A stretch of 64,000 bases of DNA from Cladopsammia gracilis (Eukaryota > Cnidaria > Anthozoa > Scleractinia > Dendrophylliidae): assembly GCA_022457155.1 (NCBI GenBank), contig JAJGOT010000114.1, positions 1,195,001 through 1,259,000 of the forward strand, in the 5' to 3' direction. This document shows, piece after piece, positions 45,961 through 57,300 of the stretch. The translations under genes were made by a program, and so were the position numbers. Every line of letters begins with the position of its first letter. Position 1 is the stretch's first letter. A model generated the notes under the pieces. The model worked only from the letters and a program-made list of their open reading frames with translations. It was not told the DNA's origin and did not search any database.

Positions 45961-46040
45961 TAAAAACCACTGTATAAAATAGTGTATTTCCTGAATAGGG
46001 GGAAACAGAGACTGTGCCATCACTCTCTGGGCTCGCTCTT

Positions 46041-46234
46041 TAGGGGCTCGTGTAATATAATATTAAGTAATGTTGTTAATTAAGTTCGTTGTACTTCTTC
46101 CATTTCTGTATTTTAGGATCACCAATTATTATAGTTTTAAATATTTATGTAATTTTTTTAAAAGTCTTCTTAATTTTTTACGGCTCACTGGAAGACCACT
46201 TATAGTGAATGTGACACCGTGATGAAATAAAGAT
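46041..46234 (+). mobile_element. LINE 3' UTR fragment, uninterrupted copy
   Basis: TAGGGGCTCGTGTAATATAA to CCGTGATGAAATAAAGAT matches the 3' UTR of the LINE fragment at 7695-8140 with few changes, but without the 263-bp hairpin. This provides the pre-insertion sequence. It has no coding part. Confidence 0.75.
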
Positions 46235-46619
46235 TGCAGTAGTACAGTGAAACTAGAAATGCACCTAATATAATTGCAATTTTTAAGCGTGGCGTTCTCA
46301 GCAGATTTTTTATTTAATCCTATCAGCTGTATTTTTTTTGTAGTCTTCGTTCCTTGTTTTAAATTGTATTTTTTATCTATTTTAAAGTTAGTTTTATATA
46401 TAACATCTTTTGACATTTAGGTATATTTTATTTTGCTGTATATAGTTTAATTTTTTCCTATGTTTGTATGACCATCCTCAAAAATGACGGGCATGGGTTC
46501 TTATGAGTATGGGGCTACACAGCGGGCCTTCGGCCCGCGAGTGCTCCACTATTATCCCGGTATGTGCCTGTTAAAACTTTAATATCAATGCGAGTCGCCT
46601 AGGATCATTATATTATTCC

Positions 46620-47090
46620 TTAAAGGGAATCTCGGCTAGAAAACATATTTCTTCTAGATCATTAGTTCGTGTCATTATTAAACGGGTTTTGAATGCAGAT
46701 CTTTAACTCTTGAATATTGGCATTTTGTTTCTTCATTTTTCTCTCTCAAATTTCCCGCGCGCCGCCATGTTTGTTTTCGCAAAGTTTGATGGGAAATTAT
46801 GACGTCATTGCGTTGTCGTGAGCTTTCAATACGACGGTTTAAGTCAACATCACGTAAATTTATGAATATATATCTACCGACTCCTTATTGACATCTTCGA
46901 CAATGCAATGACGTCATAATTTACCATAAAGAAAACATGGCGGCGCGCGGGAAATTTAAACTGAAAAAAGAACACTTCGCATCCAGTAAACAGTTACGGA
47001 GATACCGACTAAAACCCCCGGCATGAGTTAAATATAACCATTACGAATACTTTGGTTCTAAAACTGTTTTTTAGCCGAGGTTCCCTTTAA
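46620..47090. mobile_element. MITE with TTAA duplication and AGGGAA termini
   Basis: TTAAAGGGAATCTCGGCTA on the left pairs with TAGCCGAGGTTCCCTTTAA on the right. TTAA at both ends is the target preference of piggyBac-like transposases. Inside, ATTTCCCGCGCGCCGCCATG and its complement flank the centre. Confidence 0.75.
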
Positions 47091-50000
47091 GTTTGTCGGA
47101 GGACCATTTTAAGTTTTTTTTTTGGCCAGTCTCCACAAATCGAGCCTTTACTTTCGAAAGTCTTCACAATGTTTGTTACGAGTTTCTAGCCAGTGTTACG
47201 CCTATGTAAACAATTTTTTAGCTTCTGTTCTCACAAGTTTGCCTTTGCATTGCCGATTAATCGGAAGTAATTTCCAGTTTCGTTTCCGTCCGTTTCATTA
47301 CCATTTTCAATAACCAAAATGGCTAGTGAAACTCAGGCAAGTTAAGGCATGACTAAGGCGTTTCAAACGACCCCCCGCGACGAATTTAGAGATCCTTTAT
47401 TATTGATCAATACAATGAACTTCGAAGTTCGATGCTAATAGTAGGATTTAAATCTGACTTGGTTAATCATATGAGAGTGTAAGTTAGCATCACGTGACAA
47501 TGCGCTGTAAGTGACGTCACAAAATGCGTTTTCTAAAATGGGGGAAGGTTCTGCAATATAATTTTAAAAATATGTGCTACTAAATTGTCCAGAAGAGTAT
47601 CAGCATTGCTATTCTGCCTTGTTAGGTGGTATCTGTAATTTGTATTAGAAGTTATTAAGCTATTTCTAAAGTCACGTGACCTATTTACCCTAATTACGTG
47701 TTGCTATTAAACTTGGACATGCGCACAAGGCTATTCCATGACCAGCACCTAAGATGCAAAAGATTGGTACTCAAAGAGTTTTAATTAGATTTGATTTAAT
47801 GTCCCCCATTTTACCCTGAAGATTTTAACCGTTAACGTTCAATAACAGGTCACGTGACTAATATTCGAACGTCACGAATGTTTCATATTATTAAGGCCAC
47901 TGAAACAATGTTACTTGCAAATCATAAGGAACATTGAACGACGACTTCCTTTTCAAACGAAACTATGCCAAATAAGCAGGTAAACCATGCCTTAACTGCC
48001 TTGAGAAGCCTAAATCTACTGGCCAAAACTGAATTTTTACTATATAGACTTTGTCTCGAGCCTCGTTAATAAATTTTTGTTTGTTGTAATCAGATACAAT
48101 ATTTACTTCTGACAGCTTTCATATTTTGTTTTTAACCGCTCAGATGAAAGGTTGCCTGCCGTTTTAGGTCGGTATCTACATAAAAGCCTCGTAGGAGGAA
48201 AACCGACTTATAATTGAGCCTATTCGGAGGTTAATCACCAAGATTAATTATTATTTTAAACATTTGCTTCGATTCTTATCCACAGAACCGCATATGACAG
48301 GACAATTCTACATTTCGCATTTTTCACCTTATACAGTTAGCAGTAGTCACATGCGCCTGTTGGGCGACTATGTTTTGAAAGGCAGCTTTCGTACGTAACT
48401 GCTGCTCACGGGTACGGAACACTTACGAAACCATGCGGCGTCACGGAGGCTCCTAGCAGCAGAGAATTCTACGAGTTGCGTTAAAAAGAATAGTTTTCCT
48501 GGACGATCCCGCTTGCGCCCTTAAATCGTGCTGTACCATTTTACTTTACCCTGAGCGGCTTCTCCACGAATAGAGCTATACTTTCGCGCATTCTAGCTAG
48601 TGTCATGCCTATGCAAGCAATTTCGTATAATTAGTTTGGTACGCAATCTCTGCTCGCAGGTACGGATCGAAACCGTGCAGCGACATCGGAAGTCTCCTGG
48701 CAGCGAAGGATTCTTTGAGTCGTGTCCTTTTAAATGCTCAAGGAAATTACAGGCAAATTATTTCACAAAAAAGTTAGGATGTGGTCGATCTTTTGCGGAT
48801 TGCGCCACACCAACGTAAAACTTTGACAGTGGTATAAGTTTGATTTTTAGCATAGGGGCGATCGAGCCATTAGATTTCTGAGACGGGGGTGGGTGGGTGC
48901 GGGGAGAGGGGGTGATTTTGAAAAAAATATATTCTGCAAGCAAACTCTCTTGGAAAAAAAATATCGTGCAACTGCGGCTTTGATTTTTAACAAAATATTT
49001 CTTGCAGCAACACAGCTAAAGGAAAACAATTAGAACGCAAACATAATTACCTCCACCCCCCTTCAGACGGTGTGATGGTTTGCCCGCTTTAAATTCTTTT
49101 AACAAAATGGCACAACGTTATATTCTCCAGAATCTGCCATTAGCTTTATAGTGTTTTGGCTAGTAAGTACATCATTTTTGTGCTCGGAAATTTCACACAA
49201 ATCAAAATAAAAGTACCAAAAAATTAAATTACCTTAGTGGGGGACTGGGCACTAGCAAAATGGCTGACGTTTTTGAAGTTAATAAAACATTTTATTTTGT
49301 TGTAACTTTTATTGTCTGTGGCTTATTTGGTAGCAGTACAGTTGAATGATTGTTGGTATAAACTGGTGCCATGTTTTATTATTATTGTTTGCATATTTTA
49401 AAGCCATAATATAGTTTGTCGCGTGACTTATCTTGCATACTTCTTAGATGCCCTCAATTGAACATTTTCATGTTTATTTAGTTTTACATTTGTTTGGCTT
49501 AATCATCACTCAGACGATAAACCACCCCAACATTGTTATCAAAAGTAACATAACAACCATGCTTAACCCCGGAGCCAATTCATATCTGATTATGTAGACT
49601 AACTTTTGAGACCTGTCGATGAAATCCTGATGATGTGGCCATTCAAATGAAACCTCTTCAGCAGTAATATTGTATGGTAATATTTTACAAAATGAAATGT
49701 GGGATTTTTCTTGAATTTTGATTTTTGGCAATCTTGGGAGTTAAAGGGTTAATTTTCTTTAGTGCATCTATCTTCTAGAACTGAATTAATGATACATTCG
49801 GCTGACAACTTTTTCAAAGGCGCTAGCGCTGATTCCCAAACCTAAAGAGCGAACGGTTGGCTTTGACAGCCTGATACTTAACAAAAGCAAGATACTTTCA
49901 ATGGATCAACGGAGTTTTCTTACGAATTACTTCAAGTTATAAATAATTAGGCGGTTAGTTAGTATCACTTTAGTAGGGTCTAGTTGCAGTTTGTCAGTAT

Positions 50001-50555
50001 TTCTTCCAAATCCGCCAATTATAGCTTCCTTCTGGTTGCCCGCCTATTGTGTTTTCTCCTTGATCTTCAAGTATGGATGTTTGAGTATAGACCACACACG
50101 GTCCCTGCAACGACAGTCAGTAATTCTGAACCTGTGTAGAGTTTTCTCTGCCTACTTCTATCCTAAGCTAAGGCCTCAATCTAGTGTCGTGGCTCAGCAG
50201 TCCGTTCTATTCATCCCCAGTTTCTGCCGCTAACGGACTGAGAGCCTTTTTCCACGAGTTCGTCCCGGGGGGGTCTCCCATGTAAAATTGTCGGGGGTTA
50301 ACGTCGGAAATTTCGAAAGGAACCTCTGAAGGTATCAGGAAGACGTTTTGTAGCTCATATTAATTCTTAATCCTAAGAAGTACAAATTCTTTCTAAAGTT
50401 GTTCCTAATAGCATTATTTTTCTGTTTCATTTATTTGATCACGGAGCCCATGGCTTAGTGGTACCAAACGGTACGAATTTTAACCTGAAAAAGTACGACG
50501 ATCACCCTGTCACTTTAATATGGGACCCCCCTCCCCCCCCCCCCCCCCCCCCCTC
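47091..50555. other. Gene-free stretch
   Basis: No gene is recognised. A single unit of the ~106-bp repeat seen in the GDPD locus lies near 49570-49720 in inverted orientation (CATTCAAATGAAACCTCTTC). Poly-C follows at about 50526-50553. CATGCCTTAACT motifs at 47340 and 47990 form a possible inverted pair. Confidence 0.5.
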
Positions 50556-50955
50556 ACTAGCCCCCGGGGAAGCTCGTACCTCACGTACTCAGAAACCATG
50601 TTTTCATAACCTCAACTGAAACGCCGGTACGTAACCAACAACTGAGGCGCACGTGCGAAAGCTGAAAGTCGACACCTGTTGTCGTTAAAGCCTCAGCATA
50701 TTTTTCTGGCTTAATATACCAAAAGGTATCAGAAATTCAGAATAACTCTGAATGTGCTCATTCTCGATTCAAACACACTTAGTGGTGGTCACGCCAAATC
50801 TCGAATGTTAAGTCCTAAAAGGTACGTGAGTCTCCCCCCCCCCCCCTCTCCCCGGAGGGAAGCTCGTACCTACGCACTCAAAACCATGTTTTCATAACCC
50901 CAACCAAAACGCCGGTTTCGCAACCATTTGGTGCACGCGTGCAAAAGGTTGGAAC
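50556..50955. repeat. Duplicated segments upstream of the GDPD-like gene
   Basis: AAACCATGTTTTCATAACC with AAACGCCGGT occurs near 50595 and near 50883, each preceded by a C-rich run and GAAGCTCGTACCT. The first copy also carries GCTGAAAGTCGACAC, found again at 51100, 53085 and, diverged, at 52965. A separate motif pair at 50690-50800 is an inverted relative of 20820-20935. Confidence 0.6.
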
Positions 50956-51285
50956 ATCGCTCGTCGATCAGTTTCGGTAAGATATACTCATCAATATTTT
51001 GTTATGGACGGCTAAAAATATATTACAGTCTAAAAAGATAACGGCAAACAAAGTTGAAAAACAACTGAAGCCCAATAAAATTAAAGGTGCACGTGGGGAA
51101 GCTGAAAGTCGACACACGTTCAGCTGAAAGTCTGCACATGTTGATGTGTACATGTTGCACATGTTGATTTTCAAGAATACCTAATATGGTTAAGCAAAAA
51201 GCTACGAAAAAACAAAAACAAATTATAGGAAAGTTCGAAAGCAGTTTCCTTCAGCACCTTACGTAATTGAGGTTTGCTGATCTGC

Positions 51286-51293
51286 TATAAAAG
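51286..51293 (+). promoter_or_regulatory. TATA box of the GDPD-like gene
   Basis: TATAAAAG lies 59 bases upstream of the ATG at 51345, a usual distance for a TATA box plus short 5' UTR. The duplicated pseudogene promoter keeps TATAAATA at 53245-53252. Confidence 0.6.
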
Positions 51294-51344
51294 CTTAGTC
51301 CTTCACATTTCTTTTAGTGTCACCGATCTCGGCTGGGAACAACC

Positions 51345-54300
51345 ATGGCGGATGCAGTTTGTTTCCTTTTGGCCTCATTTCTCGTGATTTCTTCTTGTTT
51401 CTCGGTCGATTCTTTTACACCTTGCTTTGAGAAGTCTGTGAAGGTCAAGTCAATCCCAAAAACACACCTCTACGCCAAGAAAGACAAACCTCTGGTGATA
51501 GGCCATCATGGAAATCCTGCTAAATTTCAAGAAAACACAATCGATGGTTTCAAGAGTCTCAAGGCCTTGAAGGCTGACGGGATGGAGTTTGACACTTTTC
51601 TCACAAAGGACAATAAACTGGTTGTTTTCCACTATGACAACACAATGGTAAGTCAGTACACCACTGGTTTAGTTCCTTAGTTTCAAAACAAAGTGCAAGA
51701 AGATGGCTCACTGCGATTTTTCAGATTATTAGCCCATCGGAACATCTGCACTGAGCAAGTCGCAGATTCGAAGCTGAGACGAATTATTACTTCGATAAAA
51801 AGTCCATTAAATTCCTTATCAGAATGTCACAAAGAATACCAGAGATATGTAAGAATGATGATATATTTTGTGTCGCGATAGTTTGAGTACATGTTCTCAT
51901 TCGTTTTACTTCTTAATTTGCTCGTGTCTCATTTAGTGTTCGCGACAATTCACGATTCAGGTGTAACAAGTATAACGGCTAGAATCTGATCGCAGCCGGT
52001 TTGCACAATTTTCGAATCTATGTCAGTCTTGAGTTTTAAGTTTTGCGATTTCATCGTGGAGATAAAAAAGGAGTGAAACGGAAACAAAAAGTGTTTTTGT
52101 AAAAAACAAAGAAGTGTTTATGTTTTAAATATTGTTCAAAAATAGTCTCGTTTTATTTCAGTAACCCCTGTAAAAAAAAAAAAGACTTGAAATGATTTTA
52201 TTTCTATAATCTATAAAAAACAGTACCAAACGAAACCAAGCTTTAATTTGAATGTTCATACTTCATTTCATACTTTGGTGTTCCACTCACAGAAACAAAT
52301 AAATTGAGTTACGGGCAGGCCACCTTGAACTGTACAGCATCATCAGGATAAACAGTACTACAGAAAAGTACTGCTCAGTAGCTTTCATTTGAATGGCCAC
52401 ACTTTACTGGGATTCCATCCACAGACTCAAAAGTTAGAATCATTTTGTACAGCATAATGAACAGTAGCACAGAAAACTACTGCTCAATAGCTTTTATTTG
52501 AATGGTCACACTTTACTGGGATTCCATCCACAGACTCAAAAGTTAGAACCACCTTATACAGCGTAATAAACAGTACCACAGAAAAGTACTGCTCAGTAGC
52601 TTTCATTTGAATGGTCACACTTTAGGATTCCATCCACAGACTCAAAAGTCAGAACCACCTTGTACAGAATAATAAACAGTACCACAGGAAAGTACTGCTC
52701 AGTCGCTTTCATTTGAATGGTCACACTTTAGGATTCCATCCACAGATTCAAAAGTTAGAACCATCCCAGTACAGCATAATAAACAGCACCACAGGAAAGT
52801 ACTGCTCAATTTTATTATTATAGCTTTTATTTGAATGGTCACACTTTAGGATTTCATCTACAGACTCAAAAGTTAGAACTATGGCACAGCCAATAAACAG
52901 CGCAGCACCACAGGAAGTTACTGCTGTTTGAAAACGACTGAAGCCAATTATAAGGCGCACGTGGGAAAGCTTAAAGTCGGCACTATTCTCTTAGGGACGG
53001 CTAAAGAGTGACTTCAGTTCGTAAAAATGACACAAACAAAGTTGAAAAACAACTGAAACCAAACAAAAGGTGCACGTGGGGAAACTGAAAGTCGACACAT
53101 GATGTGCTGAAAGTCACATGTTTATATAGCAACCAACAATTTGAAGAATTCCTAATATGGTCAAGCAAAAAGCTAAAAAAAGTATACAAAAGCTCGAAAG
53201 TAGTTTACTTCAGCAGATAAAGTAATTGAGGTTTGCTCGTCTGCTATAAATAAAGCTAAGTCCTTCGCATTTAATTTATTTTGTTTTAAACGTGTTACTG
53301 ATCTCGGCTGGGAACCGTCAACCATGGCGGACGCACTTTGTTTCTTTTTGGCCTCGTTTCTCGTGATTTCTTCTTGTAACTCGGTCGATTCTTTTTTACC
53401 TTGCTTTTACAAATCTGTGTAGGTCAAATCAATCCCGAATACACACCTCTAAGCCAAGAAAGAGAAACCATTCATTTGAATGGTCACACTTTAGGGTTTC
53501 ATGCATCTATACAGATTCAAAAAGTTAGAACCATCTAGTACAGCATAACGAACAGGCACCACAAGAAAGTACTGCTCAATAGCTTTCATTTGAATGGTCA
53601 CACTTTAGGATTTCATCCACAGACTCAGAAGTTAGGCCCACCTTGTACAGCGTGATAAACAGTTCCACAAGAAAGTACCGTGCTCTGTAGCTTTCATTCG
53701 AATGGTCACACTCGGCTTTAGGATTTCATCCAGACTCAAAAGTTAGAACCATCTAGCACAACATAATAAACAGTACCACAAGAAAGTACTGCTCAATAGC
53801 TTTCATTTGAATGGTCACACTTTAGGGTTTCATCTACAATGTAAAAAGTTAGAACCACCTTGTACAACATAATATCAAACAGCATAGGAGCCATAATCTA
53901 TGCGTTTTCGAGAGGATAAAAAAATGCTATTTTTGGTTCTCAGAAAGTGCAGCTAAAATATTTGGGGAGGCAAATAGCTCCCGGGATCCCTTAAAAAATT
54001 CACGGAAATCATACTTGAGCGTACGTTTTCGGAGATTAGGAGTTTGTTCTGCTACTTATGGCTCGTTGAATTTTTAGCTAACTGGCATCGGAACAGATCG
54101 AAAATTGGTAGCTGGTACAAATATCCCTTTAGGGTGGCTCCATATAGTTATTGGCCAGTCTTTCAAATAAAATACTGATGCATGAGCTTATTCCTGTCTT
54201 TCGAGAGGCTTGTGTCGCGATACTGGGCATAATATACACAGCAGTTTCGACTTTCTCCGGCCTTTAAAGAGCAATCTAATTTGGCAGTCTTGTCTCGTCA

Positions 54301-57300
54301 CAATGGCAACCACTGATTGAGTTGTTGGGCTTGTCGTTCAAGGCTTTTCTCGTTTTTTACACGGTAAATATTCGCGATTTTTGGTGAAACAGAATAAGCC
54401 TTCAGTAAGTCTAATCTACTCACTTTTCGATTTTTACGTTTGTGTACAAAAATTGTTGTCTTTTCTTTGTGATCACGAACCAAGAAAATCCTACACATTT
54501 GCCAATTTTAATAAAAATTTACCTCGTGGAACGAGCGCAATAAACGTTTTAGCATCTCTACATTTTCGTGGCGTCATCAAAATAAGCGCACGTTCGTACC
54601 ATGTTCGAGCCCATGCCTCGCGCGCCAAAAAACTATATGGAGCCACCTTAAACGGCATTAAATCGTCAAAAGAAACATAAGCATGACCTTCAAAAGGATT
54701 TTGTGAACTTGGCTTGTTGCATTTGGGTCCCCCTGAAACAACTGACCACTTTATTACTCATGCGCGTAGTGGCATGAGTTATAAATTGGGCTCCGTTTTT
54801 CTTATTTTTCTTCTTATCGTTATTTTTTTTTTTTGGTGTCACGATTTTGCATGCAAATTTATGCACGCATATTTTAGAATTCAAAATATTTATTAATGAT
54901 TGGACGAGATTAAACAAAATATCGTGATTTGTCAGTAGCAAGCTTCGGTTTTGGCAAATAATTGATATTCGAGACACTGATAATTAACTATTATAGCGCG
55001 AAAGCGCGCGTGATATCGCCTAATTCTTAGCCGACGAGGCCGCAGGCCGAGTCGGCTAAAATTAGGCGATATCACGCAAGCTTGAGCGCAATAATAGTTT
55101 TATAATTCAACACAATGATAACAAAACAGAGTTTGAAGAAAAAATATCGAGGCCGGTCCGTCATTTTTGCATTCTCGTGTCACAAATGCGAAATTTACCT
55201 CTATCGTTGGATATACGTCATGTAGACATAGCGTATATCGATAACCTTTTGACCATATTTGGGCAGTGTATCAATGTGTTGAATTATAAATCACGATAAC
55301 TGTTCAATAACTGTTTTATTATTCGATCACTGAGTTTGTTTGTCAATTTAATATTTATTTATAACTGCTAAAACAGAGCAGAAATTGGGCTGTCATTGTA
55401 GGGGACGGGAGCAGAACAATTATTCGCAGCAAAACAACTTTGCACCGTTGTGCGCATAAGCAGAATTTCTATTCGTAGGCAGTTATTCGCAGGTGACGTG
55501 GTGGGCTCTTGGCCAATGAAAAGAATGCATCGAATGATTGTACCTGTATAAGCGGAGGTAAAGCGGAGGTAAAATTTATTATCTTGTAGTTTTGACTGTA
55601 AAGACATAATAAAGAGGGTCGCATACGGATCGTGTTGACACACCCCAATAGTGGTTGCCTATTACATGATAAATGTTTTGTATTCGGTTGAGCGGAACGC
55701 GCCGATCATATCGAAACTTCAACATCCCCTGGGCATCCCCCGGGCATTTGTTTGGGACAGGGGATGGAGAATTTGAATTTTGCCTGGGTGGGGTGGGGTA
55801 TTTGAACTGGTAGTGTCAAATTTAAATTTTGTTTTCATGTCTGACGTAAACATGTTGTTGTTGTTGTGGAGGGGTATAAAGGATTTCTGAAGAGTAAATC
55901 TTTAACCACAATCCACAAAAATGTACTTTTTCAAATGTGATTCACTCTCAGACGACCGGAACATCCAATAAAGGTGACTACATTGCCACATAAAAGTGAC
56001 AATTATAAAGAGCCACACACCAGCATAAATGAAAAAAATGCCATTTTTTTTATTCCCACTGTATTTAAACATTAATATCCGGCACTAGGAAGAAGGGGGG
56101 GGGGGGGGGGGGGGTTGAACGAGCACTTCAAAAAGTTCAAATGCCCGGAGGGGGGGGGGGGGGGGGGCAGAGGGGAATATTGAAGTTTCGAACTGATCGG
56201 CGCATAAGCGACATCTCTTTCTGTTGGAATGCTGATTTTATTGTTCATTTTATTGAACCCAAACATTCAACTGTTGTTTTTTCCCCACAAATGCAACCTA
56301 CTCTAACAGTGAAAGACTGGCGGTTGTTGACATCATTCCGTGACCGTTGCTTGTATTTTACTACGTTTCAGATCCTCACCGGACAAAGCCACGATATATG
56401 GAACACTACTTATGCTGAACTGCAGAAGCTGGATATTAAAGCAAGTCTAATGTATGGTAAGTGATAAACCCATATTACAGTTAAAAATCCCGTACTGATG
56501 TGAAACCAAGGTGGTCGTTTACGGGAGGTGGTCGCTTACAAGAGGTCAGACCACAGGGGGCCTTTACTCTGAATATGAACCTGTCTCTGAATCATATGAA
56601 CCTGTCTTTAAATCATATGAACCTGTCTCTGAATCATATGAACCTGTCTCTGAATCATATGAACCTGTCTCTGAATCATATGAACCTGTCTCTGAATCAT
56701 ATGAACCTGTCTCTGAATTATAAGAACCTGTCTCTGAATCATATGAACCTGTCTCTGAATCATATGAACCTGTCTCTGAATCATATGAACCCGTCTCTGA
56801 ATCATATGAACCTGTCTCTGAATCATATGAACCTGTCTCTGAGTCATATGAACCTGTCTCTGAATCATATGAACCTGTCTCTGAATCATATGAACCTGTC
56901 TCTGAATCATATGAACCTGTCTCTGAATCATATGAACCCGTCTCTGAATCATATGAACCCGTCTCTGAATCATATGAACCCGTCTTTGAATCATATGAAC
57001 CTGTCTCTGAATCATATGAACCCATCTCTGAATCATATGAGCCCGTCTCTGAATCATATGAACTTTTAGCAATTTCAATGTACAAAGCGCCTATCAGCGC
57101 CAAATATTGCATCATATTGCAGTTTTAATGCAAAGAAAATATTTTTTGTTTTATTGGGGTTGTACTGTAACGCATGATTCAATTTGCGTCTGCAGTGACA
57201 TCAAAATATGGGTGAGTAGTCGCTTACCAGATGTTAAAAACAACTTAAATAGAAAAGTTCCGGCGTTAAAAGTGGTCGCAGTCGTTTAGGAGAGATGGTC

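Noticed and set aside
52340..52360. CTGATGATG on the minus strand as a ribozyme core
   Set aside because: No stem II or GAAA follows; it is part of the 106-bp repeat.
52330..53890. Regularly spaced repeats resembling a CRISPR array
   Set aside because: Units are about 106 bp, near-contiguous, without unique spacers, in an animal genome; this is a tandem satellite.
56500..57115. Repetitive open frames of 150-190 residues on both strands
   Set aside because: They arise from the 21-bp minisatellite, whose unit length is a multiple of three, and lie inside an intron.
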